This document shows positions 17,346 through 28,800 of a DNA stretch of 64,000 bases, piece after piece. Each line of letters begins with the position of its first letter. Positions within the stretch are counted from its first letter, which is position 1. The stretch lies in the NCBI GenBank assembly GCA_910586825.1, contig CAJUJF010000010.1:6065-70064 (forward strand), written 5' to 3'. Position numbers and translations under genes: made by a program. This DNA comes from an uncultured Christensenellaceae bacterium. Lineage in GTDB: Bacteria > Bacillota > Clostridia > Christensenellales > Borkfalkiaceae. The notes under the pieces were generated by a model. That model saw nothing but the letters and a program-made list of their open reading frames with translations, was not told where the DNA came from and did no database searches.

Positions 17346-19895
17346 TTATTTTTTGATAGCGGCGTTTTCAGCGTCGTCGATGACCCGAATCAGCCCGCGG
17401 GCGATCAATTCTTCGGTCGTGGAATACGGTTCGGCGTAATCAACGGATTCGTGTTCTATCCGCACTAAGCCGTGTTCCGAAAACACCGTTTCGATCAACT
17501 GCTTTGCATAATCGAGCCTGCGATCGGTCTGCACGCGATAAAGCAGAGGCGTTTTGGTGTTCTTACTCGTAAGCGACAGATCTTCCACCTTGTATTTCGT
17601 ATTCGCATAACGCGCGGGATCGGCATTCAAGCAAAGACACAGCGTTTCCCCGCGGACGACGATCGTAGCAAGACTGACTTTTCCCTTGCGGAAAGATTCG
17701 CGCTTCCAATAAACTTTATTGCGCACGCCGCGGAAGGAGAAAATGCAATTCTTTAACGCCGAATAACGCTCTTTCAACCCCTTGTCGCCCTGCGCGACGT
17801 AAGCCGTAAGACTGACGTTGTACCGCACGACGTTGCCCGTTTCAGTCACGACGATTTCCGCGGCGTCCTCGTTCTCCTCCTCGTTTTCCGAAAACAACAC
17901 CGCGAGAGGAATTTCTTCCGCCTCTACCTGTTCTTCCGACTCTTCCTCCTCCGGAACGGGCGCGGCTTCCGCCACAACGACCTCTTCCGCCGCCTCTTCG
18001 GGGAAAATTTCCAAAACGGGAGTATCGTCCTCGTCTTCGATCGTCATCTGTGAAAACGGTTCCCCGAACAAAGTCTCTTCTGCGATCGGCTCCGCTTCTT
18101 CCGGTTGCGATTCCGATTCGGTGACGGTCTCTTCTTGCGTATCTTCGGGAACGGGTTGTTCGACAACGGGCTCTTTGGGCTTTTCCGGTTCGGAAAGCGT
18201 TTCTTCCGCGTGCGCGATTCCCCCGAACGGCGTTCCGCCCTCTCCCATCACTTTGATCAGCTCGCGTTCGATCAACGCTTCCGTCGTCTCGTACGGTAAT
18301 CGGTAATCCTCCGTTGCCGCTTCCGCCAAGCGCTCGATCCCCAGCTCCTCCATCATCCGATCGATCAGATCCTTCGCGTAACCCACCCGCCGTTCGTTTC
18401 TGATCTGATACAGCAACGGCGTTTTCGTCTTGGGACTGCGGATCCGCAGATCTTTTACCTTGTACTTCGTCTCCTCGTATTGATTCGGTTCCGTCGCGAG
18501 ACACAGACACAGCGTCTTTCCGCGGATCGCAAACGTTGCGACAGTCTGTCTTCCGCAATGGAAACTATCCCGTTTCCAACTGATCCTGCTCTTTACTTTC
18601 TTATACGAAAGCAGGTAGTTTTTCAGTTCCGTGTAACGCGCTTGCAACACGTCGCCGCCCTGAATGAGCCGCGCCGTGAAACTGCGGTTATAGCGCAGAA
18701 CCCGACCCGTTTCCGTCACGACTACTTCGACCTCTTCCGTCTCCTCGTCGGCGAAGTCTGCAAGCGTCGCATCGTCCTCTTCTTCCTCTTCCGCCGTTGT
18801 TTCGGCAACGGGTTCCTCGGACTTTTCCGGTTCGGGAAGCGTTTCTTCCGCGTGCGCGATTCCCCCGAACGGCGTTCCGCCCTCTCCCATCACTTTGATC
18901 AGCTCGCGTTCGATCAACGCTTCCGTCGTCTCGTACGGTAATCGGTAATCCTCCGTTGCCGCTTCCGCCAAGCGCTCGATCCCCAGCTCCTCCATCATCC
19001 GATCGATCAGATCCTTCGCGTAACCCACCCGCCGTTCGTTTCTGATCTGATACAGCAACGGCGTTTTCGTCTTGGGACTGCGGATCCGCAGATCTTTTAC
19101 CTTGTACTTCGTCTCCTCGTATTGATTCGGTTCCGTCGCGAGACACAGACACAGCGTCTTTCCGCGGATCGCAAACGTTGCGACAGTCTGTCTTCCGCAA
19201 TGGAAACTATCCCGTTTCCAACTGATCCTGCTCTTTACTTTCTTATACGAAAGCAGGTAGTTTTTCAGTTCCGTGTAACGCGCTTGCAACACGTCGCCGC
19301 CCTGAATGAGCCGCGCCGTGAAACTGCGGTTATAGCGCAGAACCCGACCCGTTTCCGTCACGACTACTTCGACCTCTTCCGTCTCCTCGTCGGCGAAGTC
19401 TGCAAGCGTCGCATCGTCCTCTTCTTCCTCTTCCGCCGCCGTTTCGATAGCAGCTTCTTCGGGCTTTTCCGGTTCGGAAGCCGAATCGACGACCGGCACC
19501 GCCTGAATGGGCGGAACCGCGACTGCGATCGCTTCCGGCGCGGAAATCTTGGTAACGACTTCGTACTTTTCCGCCGCCGAAGAGATGATATTCCGAAGAT
19601 CGGAAATCGTCTTTTCTTCCGAAGCGGCGTACTTTTCGGAATCCTGTACGGCGTTAATGACGCCCTCGACGTTGTCCTTATCGACGCTCGCACCGACGTT
19701 CATGTTTCTGAGCTGTTGCATCAGAATTTCGCGTTCCTGTTGCAACAGCTTGTCGTACAGTTTCCGTTCGCCGCGCTTATTGAAGAAATAGGCGACGACG
19801 ACGTTCGTCACGATCAGCGCCGCGACGACGATCGCCGCGACGATACAGATGATCGTTTGCGTAGGGGTAAATACGGAAGCAAGGATACCGTTCAT
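17346..19895 (-). CDS. Membrane-anchored cytoplasmic protein with three copies of an unnamed domain
   Basis: 849 residues, no family recognised. An N-terminal membrane helix (about 13-38) is followed by a short coiled-coil motif (LLQQEREILMQQLRNM), then acidic linkers separating three copies of a ~130-residue domain: each starts with a VTETGRVLRYNRSFTA-like strand, continues ELKNYLLSYKKVKSRISWKR, then IRGKTLCLCL and KTKTPLLYQI. Copies 1 and 2 (residues about 144-357 and 358-571) are nearly identical at DNA level; copy 3 (about 690-849) is diverged. After each copy comes a small element ending P-Y-[ES]-T-T-E-[AE]-L-I-x-R-x-L-I-[KR]-V. The start overlaps the stop of the giant gene (TAATG) behind GGAGGTG, so the two are coupled. 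The bulk should be in the cytoplasm. I infer it is a scaffold or partner for the giant protein's tail. Confidence 0.85.
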   Translation of the reverse strand: MNGILASVFTPTQTIICIVAAIVVAALIVTNVVVAYFFNKRGERKLYDKLLQQEREILMQQLRNMNVGASVDKDNVEGVINAVQDSEKYAASEEKTISDLRNIISSAAEKYEVVTKISAPEAIAVAVPPIQAVPVVDSASEPEKPEEAAIETAAEEEEEDDATLADFADEETEEVEVVVTETGRVLRYNRSFTARLIQGGDVLQARYTELKNYLLSYKKVKSRISWKRDSFHCGRQTVATFAIRGKTLCLCLATEPNQYEETKYKVKDLRIRSPKTKTPLLYQIRNERRVGYAKDLIDRMMEELGIERLAEAATEDYRLPYETTEALIERELIKVMGEGGTPFGGIAHAEETLPEPEKSEEPVAETTAEEEEEDDATLADFADEETEEVEVVVTETGRVLRYNRSFTARLIQGGDVLQARYTELKNYLLSYKKVKSRISWKRDSFHCGRQTVATFAIRGKTLCLCLATEPNQYEETKYKVKDLRIRSPKTKTPLLYQIRNERRVGYAKDLIDRMMEELGIERLAEAATEDYRLPYETTEALIERELIKVMGEGGTPFGGIAHAEETLSEPEKPKEPVVEQPVPEDTQEETVTESESQPEEAEPIAEETLFGEPFSQMTIEDEDDTPVLEIFPEEAAEEVVVAEAAPVPEEEESEEQVEAEEIPLAVLFSENEEENEDAAEIVVTETGNVVRYNVSLTAYVAQGDKGLKERYSALKNCIFSFRGVRNKVYWKRESFRKGKVSLATIVVRGETLCLCLNADPARYANTKYKVEDLSLTSKNTKTPLLYRVQTDRRLDYAKQLIETVFSEHGLVRIEHESVDYAEPYSTTEELIARGLIRVIDDAENAAIKK
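18181..18822 (-). repeat. Tandem 642-bp repeat, second copy in the protein
   Basis: Pairs with 18823-19464 at a period of exactly 642 bp (214 codons). About 600 bp are almost identical, including silent positions; one of the few differences is CGGAAAGC here versus CGGGAAGC in the other copy. This indicates a recent duplication or ongoing gene conversion. Confidence 0.95.
18823..19464 (-). repeat. Tandem 642-bp repeat, first copy in the protein
   Basis: First copy in reading order; encodes residues about 144-357. Near-identity to the other copy breaks down only in the acidic linker at its upstream edge (about 19437-19464). Confidence 0.95.
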
Positions 19896-22800
19896 TACTC
19901 TTCACCTCCCGATTTCTTTGCGCTCTTTTTCCGCGCCGTTTTCTTCGGCTGTTCCGAAGCGGGTTCCGCTTCGCTTTGAACATCTTCCGCAGACGGTTCC
20001 GCCCCTTCGCCCGACTGTTCCGCGGACGATTCGTTCGGTTCTACGGCTTGATCCGCGGACGGCTGCGCAACGGGCGCTTCCGCTTCCTTTGCGTTCGTTT
20101 CCGCGCGCGCCTGAATCGTTTCGTGGAATTCTTTCGCCGCCGCGGCTTCCGCCGCCGCTTCGACGCGTTTTCTGCGTCTGTGGACGAGATACTGAATTCC
20201 GATCGCGATCGCGGAGATCCCCGCAACGACTCCGAGCGAACTCATGACGATCACGAAGATCGTATCCCAGCCGACAACGCTCCAATCGAACTCGATGGCA
20301 TCCGTCGTGGAATCCGCCCATTCGAAGTTAAACGGATCTTTCAGCGTGACGGTGACTTTGAACGTTCCACCGTAACTGATTTCGTTGCCCGCGATCTCCA
20401 TCGTCGTTTCGTCGAACCCGACGGGCATATAGCGCAGCATGCCGCCGTTTACGATGAACGTGGAAGTGTTCGCCGTAGGCTTTTCGATCTTCTTGCGCGC
20501 GACGTTCCAGACGAGTACCGCGTCCCCCGATTCGTCAAGTGCAACGCCCTCGTCCCAACGGTAGTTCGACGCGTCGCTGATCCTGAACTTCACGGTATAC
20601 GCGCCCGCGTTCAACGCGCGAAGCACAACGCCTTCCGCCGTCGCGGCATACCCTTCCGTGTAATCGTATACGATCTGCGTACGCGTGTTATCGTATCCAC
20701 GCACCACCGTCTGCAACAGCGCGCCCGTGTAAGTGTCGTTCTTGCTTTCGCCTTCCGCAACGACGGTCAGCGAAGGCGCAGACAGCCTTGCCTTTTCGAT
20801 GACGAATTCCGCCGCGCCGCTCGTCGCGCCGTTGTAGTTCTCCGTCGGACGGACCTCGACGCGCACGAACCAAATGCCCGCCGCCGAGGGTACGGTCGTC
20901 GTCCAGTCGTCGGCATTTGCCTCGCCCGTTTTACTATAATAATACGTGTAACTGTCCTGATTCGTGAGCTGGGTCTGCGTAGACGGCGCGTTCGGCGCGT
21001 TTCCGTACGTCCAGCCCTCGATGGAGACGTCCTTTCCGTCCGCGGTCGGCACAAAGCTGATTTCACCCTTTTCGATCGTGAACGAAACCACCCGCGTCGG
21101 ACCGTCTACCGTCGCCCATCTGTAATTGTTGAAGTCTTTGAGGGTAAGCGTGACGTCCCAGACTCCGACGTTCACATAGGTAACGGGCGTGACTTCGTAG
21201 AGCGCTTCGTAATCGTTTGCGTTGAGCTCCGGACGAAGTTCGCCGCCGGTATACGTTGCGTTCTTGACCGTGATTCCGGAATTCGCGGCATCGATCACCT
21301 TTTTGGAAATCACGTATTCCACGCCGTTGCTCGCGGTGAGCGTATAATTGCCGGAAACGCTTCCGATCGGCTTCGCAACATAGTTGCCTGCGCGCGTAGG
21401 CGCCGCGTCGGTTGCCAGAAGTTCGGTAAAGCTCCATTCGCCGTCGTTCGAAGTCCCGAAGTAAACGAAGCGGAAGCTGGGAACGATGATGTTTTCGATC
21501 TCGGCAAGATTCTTGCCTGCGTGCGCGCCGTTCGCCGCAACCATGCTCTGCGCGTTGTATGCGGGCGCGATCGCGGCGCCGCCGTATTCTCCGCCGCCGC
21601 CCGTGAACTCAACGTTGATTTGCAACGGGCTCACGATGTACGCGCCGATTACGGGGAAGGTAACTTCGTAGTTTCCGTTCGAATAGTCCGCCGCGATGCG
21701 CATCATGTAGTTGCCCGCGCCGTAACTTCCGTTGCTCGCAGGCGCGTCGTACAGCGCGAGCGATTCGTAGATCCGAAGATCCGCGATCTCGTCTCCCGCG
21801 ACGATGCCGCCCTCGGGATATACCGTGATCTGTGCGGAAGCGAGGGAGAACGGATCTCCGTATACCGCGTTCACGCTGCCGATCAACACGCTGATCTGCT
21901 TCTTGGTTACCGTAAATTCGCCCGTTGCAACGACGACGTCGTAGTTGTCCGCCGTAATCCCCGTCACGACGTCGTATTCCGTGCCGTAAAAGGTATGTTT
22001 GGTGCTTGCAAGGGTGAGCGCGTAACTGCCCGCGTTGAGCTTTTCGGGCGTTTCGACGAGCCGATACGTCACGCCGCCGTCGGCATAGCGGAGAACGCTC
22101 TCCGTTTCGCCCGCGACAAAGCCCGCGAATCCGAGCGCGTACTGTTGCGACCCGCCGACGGGATCGAACGCCGTTCCGTACACCGCGGTCGCCGAGGGCG
22201 TCACGGTGATCCGCGCGCGGCGGATTTCGAAGTCGAATTCTTCGCCGACGGCGCGCGTTCCCTCCGTCCCCGCATAATAGTTGTTCGTCGCAGGGCTTAC
22301 CGCGCGCACTTTGTAATTGCCCGCCGCAACGGGTTTCCGCGTTGACCAGACGCCGTCCGCGAAATACTCGATTACGATTTCGCCGCCGTAAGTCGCTTCC
22401 GCCTCGGGCGCCGCGTAATCCTGCCCGTAAACCAGCGCTTCCAACACCGAAGCGTCGAACCGCGTAACGGCGTGGTCGCTTGCCGCCGCGACCGACCAGA
22501 CAAAAGTCGCAACGTTGTTCGCGAGATCGTAGCGCACGCTGTCGATCCCCTCCGTTTCGTCCAGATCGACGAGCATGTAGTTTCTGGTATCGTTCAGACG
22601 GAAGGTCACGGTGTAATCCCCGCGATCGGTCTGATAGACGATCAAGCCGTTGTTTCTTCCGTCGCCGTCCGTCGTCGTCTGCGAAACGCCGTCGTACACC
22701 ACGTCGAACAGCGTGAAATTGTAGGTGAATCTCGTGCTCAGCCGTTCTCCCGTAAACGTCGGATCGGAAGATTCGACTTTCGGGCGCGACACCGTCGCCT

Positions 22801-25800
22801 GCGTGACGACGAAGAGCAGATACGCATTCGCGCTCGAAATCTCTTCCGTACCGGGATAGTATGCACGAAGCATGTAAGTTCCCGCATTGCGGGGTACGAA
22901 CGCGGAGAACGTTCCCGCGCCGAACGCGGCGACGGGGTCGCTTTCCGTAAGAAGATTTCCGTAATTTGCGAACCCGTCGGGGATCTTGCTCGGATCGACC
23001 GACGCGTACGCGAACTGCACGGACGAAGACGTGCCGTCCCCTACGTTCTGTAGGCGATATTCCGGCGCGGGGTGAACAACTTCCTTCGGCGTATACTGCC
23101 AGCCGGAATAGGTGAGCACGAGGAATTTCGCCGCCGTTGCGGAGAAGCGCACGCTCGGCATCGTGACCTGATCGGTCCCGAACGTGTAGTTGTTCCTGGC
23201 GCCGTCCTGCAATCTCACGACGAGATAATACTCACCCGTACCGTAGACGCGGATCGTAAGACCGTTGTCCGATTCGTGATAAGTGCCGTCGGCCAGCGCG
23301 GCGATATCGGCGACCGAAACGAGGTCGTATGCCCTATCTTTGTCCGGACGGTACTGGATGACGACGGGTTCCATGATCGCCGCAATGTACGAAGGCAGTT
23401 CCAGAACCTTTTTGCCGCGATCCTTTTCTTCGTCCCAGGCGTAATAGGATCTTCCGTCTTCGGTGGTACCGTAGTTCGTCCAGTTCAGACTGAGTTCGCG
23501 CTGCAATACCGCGTAGTTCAGCGTTTCCGAAGTCTTGGGCGTACTGCCCGTTTTATCGGATACGGACACGACTTTATAGTCGTAGTTTCCGCTCTCCGAA
23601 TTAAGCGTCACGGTCACGGTATATTTGCCGACGCGCGTAGGACCCTGATTCGGGATCGCGTCGCCCGTTCCTTCGCGGTACGCATAGCTGTAAGAAGCGA
23701 TCTTCGGCGCGATCGCCGTCGCATTGGCGACGACTTCGTACCCGTCGGTCTTGATATCCGTTCCTTTGACCGCGCTTCCGCCTTCGTAATACACGCCCGC
23801 ATTGTTGATGCCGTAAAGCTCGTTGCCGCCGAAATCTTTGAACACGATTTGCGCGGCGTGATTTCTGCCGGAGGCGCCGCCCTTGTAGTTGAAACGGTCG
23901 AACACTCCCGACTCCGAGACGATCGACTCGGCATAGTTTCTGTCTTCCGTTTCCGCAGTGACGAGACGGGACACAACCGTCATTTCCGCGGGCATGAAAG
24001 TCGTTTCGTTGCTCCAAGTGCCGTCCGCGTTCATGACGTTAATCGCATAGTTGGAGAACGTGACGCCGTAAGGAATCACTTTGTATACGGAACCCGCGTG
24101 ACTGTTCCACGCCGCATAATTCTCCTCGCCCTTTCCGGAAACCAGCTCGGTACGGAATTGCAAACTCCCCTGCATCTGATTGCGGTTGCCGAGGAATTCG
24201 TACTCGTTCCCCTCGTCGTGCTGCCAGCCGTAATAACGAACGGTAAAATAGCTGTCGCGCCTATCGTCCAACTTCACGGTGTTTCCGTAAGTGATATTGA
24301 ATTCGCGGAATTTGCCGAGCGAAGCCGCGTCCTCCCGATCGACGGAAACGGTCTTGTTGTCGCCGTTCATGCCGACCGAACCGGCATAGACGTAAAGCTG
24401 CGCTTTTTCAATGCGGAACGAAGGCATGTTCGTATTCGAATCCCCGTGTTCGCCCGCAAAGATCGTATCGCCCGCCGCGTTCTTGAACGTCGCGCGATAA
24501 TTGGATTCGCCGACGTGCAGCGTCATCACGTAGTCGCCCGCGTTGATCGCGGAAGTGCCGCCGAAATCCAAGGTCAGTTCGAAGAGATCCGCGTAATTTT
24601 TGGAAGCGTCCCCCGCCGCCGCGCCATACCATTTGCGCGAAGAATTCGGATCCTGCGGCGCAAAGAATTTGTCGGCATACGCGCGGTAATCCACCGTCTG
24701 CGCAAGACCCGTGTAGATCTTTCTCGCCCAGGCGTAAGTCGAAGTATCGTCTTTGTCGTAACCGTTTACGATCACCGTGATTTCGCGGCGGTTTACCGTG
24801 AGCCGACCGTTGGCGTCGCCGGATGCGGCATTGTAAGTGACGTCGTAATTGTACGCCCAAAGCCCGCCCGGCAGAACGTACAGCCCCGACGCGCCCGCCT
24901 GCGATTTTGCGGGATCGTATTGGGGTGCCGTAAAGACAGGCGCGTTCGTGAACGAACCTGCAAACGCCGCGTTTTCCGCCGCGATTTTATCGAGCGTCTT
25001 TTGCGTGAGCGAGAAGCCCTGGAAGAGCGCCGCCGCTTGCGCGTCCGCCTGCTGAGAGGCGTTCCCGATCGGCGTGCCGTACTGCACCCATGCGTCTTTC
25101 GCGGTCACGTTGAACGTGTCGGGAAGGATCGTGAATGTGAAGGAAATCGCGCCGTCTTTCAGATCCGCGCCCATTTCGAACACGTAGTTTTCCATGTCCG
25201 CGCCGAGCGACAGCGTTACCGTATAAGTACCCGCGTTCTTTGCCGAAAGCGTGAATACGTATCCCGCATAAGTACCGCCGTACGTGGATTCGAGGCTCAG
25301 ACTTCCGAACGCCGCCGATTCGGAAGCATTCAGTGCGCGGCGCTGCGCGGAAACGGCTTGCGCGAGATTCACCGCCTCGCTGCCGACGTAGTTCCCGAAC
25401 GTATAGGTGAGCGTATAATCGTTGTCCGCTCCCGCGCCCTTGTACTTAAAGGAATTGTCGTTATAAGCCGCCGCGCGGACGCGATCGGCGCCGTCGATTT
25501 GGACGGAAGCCCGCAACGGCCGTTTTGCAATGTTGATCGTAGGATTGCTCGCGCCGCCCGGATTCCAAGTGAAATCGGGATTGTCTACCACGAAACGGTA
25601 TTCGTATCTGCCCACGTTGACGGGATCGGCAGTCCAATCCTCCGCGCCCGAACCAGCAATACGGTACTGCGCGTTGATCACAACGCTGTACTTCTCGTCC
25701 GCGGGCTGCGCGGTATAGCCTTTGGATCTTCCGTCGTAATACATCGCATCGGTGTCGCCGTCCGCATAAGCCTGATAGGTGCCGTCCGCCTTGCGGTAAC

Positions 25801-28800
25801 TCAGATCGGAAGACGACATTCTCAGGTCGGCTTTTTCGATCGTATAAGTCCCCGCGGGATAGACGCCGCCTTCCGGCGCGCCGATGACGGTTGCCGTCGC
25901 GGCGAGTTCGCTATGATACCCCGACACGAAAATATCGGAGAAATTCCAAGCCGCATCGCCTTTATGGAAATAATCTTTCACGGCGGCTTCCGTATCCGGA
26001 TCGCCCGTATAAACAGTCTCGACGGTGATCGCGTAATTCTTTTTCGCCGCCTCGTCTTGATAGAGCGCGAAGATCGGATAGTTGCCGACGTTCTGCGTGC
26101 GGATTTCGTTTGCAGACGCGTTGAGAATCGCGTTGGTGCGCAGTTCCACGACCGCCCGCGCGGCGTTGTCGTACACCCCGTTATAGGGCGCGGCGACGCC
26201 GTAGAAAGGCGTACCGGTAAGCGCGCCGTATTCGAGTTCCGAACCGAGCGCGGCGGTAAACGTAAGTTTCTGTTTCCCGCCCGGCTGACCGTCCGCAATG
26301 CTCGTTCCCGACGCCGCGTTGTAGTCGTAACGGCTCGTCTGACTTTCGATCCGAATGACGATCGGACGAGGCAACACGTGAAGCGTGCCCGTCACGTTCT
26401 CCTGTACCGAAGACTCCGCCGTGTAAGAAGCGTTCAGATGCACGGTATAATTGCCGTACTTGTCATTCGGCTCACCCGCGACCGCGCTGACCGTATAGTC
26501 CGCAACGGGACTGCCAGCGTCCGTATAGCCCGCCGCCGAAAGCGAATAGGCAAGCACTTCGTTAAACCCGTCCGGCGTGCCGTCTCCGTCGCCGTCCGCA
26601 AGTCCGTATACCTTGACCGAAGCGATCAGATCGGGCTTTTCGCCGTAATATGCGTACGAATCCCCCGTCCAGAGATACAGATCTCTCTTTCCGATGCTGA
26701 AATAACGGCTCGCTTCCGGAGTCTCGCCGTAATCGGCGGTGCCTTCCAAGATATAAGAAACTTTATAAACGCCCGCGTTGAACGAACCGCCCGAAAGCAG
26801 CGCTTTAAACAGCGCGTCGATGTCCGACGAAGATTCTCCGAGCTGTTCCCATGCGGAACCGTTGTAATAGAACACCGTGTAGACGATCGCGTCCGCGCGG
26901 TCGCCGCCGAGCAGCGTCGCGGGCTTCGTGATCCGATGATCGCCCTCCGCGTCATAACCGTCAGCAACGCCGTTCACACCGTTTACGCCGTAAATCCAAG
27001 CGTACAGATCGCGAACCGTTTCGAGGCTTTCGCCCGTCTTTTCGTTATGGAAATCGAATCCGCTCGTGAACGCGTTCTGCGCCTGCGTGATTCCGATCAC
27101 GCCCGCAGGCGCGCCGATCGTCTGTCCTTCCGTCAGCGTACCGTCCGTAACCGTTCCGGAATATTCCGCGCCGTCGACCGCGAACGTAAAGTCGTAATTG
27201 CCCGAAAGCACGACTGCATACAGCGGATAAACGCCGACCCCCTGCGTGGCGGCGATCGTATCGCCCGTCAGCGTAAACGCCGTCGTCCGAAGCATCGCGA
27301 TATCCGTCTGCGCGTCGGGAAGCGCCGATACCTTTCCGTCCGCCGCGGAACCGATTTCGAACGCGACGTGAGAAGCGTTCTGCAATATCGAAACGTCTTT
27401 GCCCACATAGTCGGGACTCATGTAATTCACGTCCGAATTGCTCTTGATCGTAACCGTTACGGGCAGTTTGCGGATATGAAGCGCGCCTTCCTGATAAGTG
27501 AACGTATAATTCAGCGAATCGAGCGTAAAGCCGTCCGATGAAACCGCGGTCGTATACCCTTTTCCGACGGGATTCCGATTCCCCGCCGCCATCGAAGTCG
27601 TGAAGCCGAACGAACCGCTCAACCCGTTGATCGTACCGTATGCAAGCCATTTCGCTTCGTCGTTCCCGACAAAGCCCGTGACCGAATATATTCCGGCGGG
27701 AAGCGGCTCGCCGTCCGAAATCGTGACCGTTGTCGCGGGATTCTTTTCTCCGTAATACAGCGCGTGATCGCCCGTAAAGTTTACGGTGAGCGTAAGCTGT
27801 GCCTTGGTGATTTCGACGCGCACGCGGATCGGCGCGCTGTCGGCGTGGTTGGGCGCCGTCGCCTTGACCCAATAATAGGTTTCGCTCATAGCGTCGGCAA
27901 CTTTGGCAGGGAAGTTTCCCCACGCGGACGAAGCCGCGGGCGGCGTATCGGACGATCCTTTCGCATACTTCCACACGACGGGATTTTCCGCCGCGTTCCA
28001 AGCCGTCGCGGCGACTGTGATCATGCCGCCGCCGTCGTCTTCGGAAAGCCAAGGATAGCCCTCCGACCCTCTGTACGGTTTCGTCTGACCGTCCGCGTTT
28101 ACGTCCCCGAGCGCGGCGGGCGTGACCGTATACACCCCGAGTTCGGCGAAGTCTCCGTCCGATACCGCGGCGGACGATACGGTGATTTCGTAGTTGGCGT
28201 TCGCCGTTTTCGTCAGACGCACGGAATATCCGCCCTCTTTCACCGCAAGCCAGGTGCTATCCGTGACGTTTTCCGCGTCCGAGAACAGCGAGAGCGTGAA
28301 AATCTTATTCGGTGTATCTTGAGGAACCCGCCAATCCGCGTCGCTGCCCGCGCCCTTGTTGGTCCAGACGACCGAATACGCGTTCGAAAGGTCCGCCTTT
28401 TCCTCGCGGTATTCGTGCGATTTTTGCGATTCGTCGCCCGTGATCGAAACGGTGATCTTGCGCGGAACGACTTCGAAGTTTCCGAAATGATCTTCGGTAA
28501 CCGTGAGTTCGTAATTGGTTTTCCCGAAATCGGTAAGGACGGGAACGAGTTCGTAATCGCCTACGTTGACGGTCCCGCCGTACACGACGCCCGATTTTCT
28601 GACCTCGTACGTCACGATCTTCTGCGCGGTGTCGTTGCCCGTCTCGCCGTCTGTAAGATCGCCCGCGATCAACTGCAAGCTGCCCGCGACGTAATTCCAA
28701 CGCGCGGCGGAAGTGTCGATCGCGTTTCCGTACACGTGACCCGCGACGCCCGTCGTAACGGCGACCCCGATCGCGCGTTTTTCGATTTCGAGCGTTGCGC

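Noticed and set aside
19895..20350. Sortase (LPXTG) anchoring of the giant protein
   Set aside because: No LPXTG-like motif precedes the membrane helix, and the tail after it is about 90 residues, far too long for a sortase signal.
23072..27541. 1489-codon plus-strand open frame opposite the giant gene; similar long frames at 30224-34237 (+), 19976-22345 (+), 51200-53977 (-), 14475-16211 (+), 36463-38268 (+) and 2065-3762 (+)
   Set aside because: All are antisense shadows. The sense genes rarely use TTA, CTA and TCA codons, so one reverse frame stays open. Their products are Arg/Val/His-rich and have no domain sense, and they lack ribosome sites.
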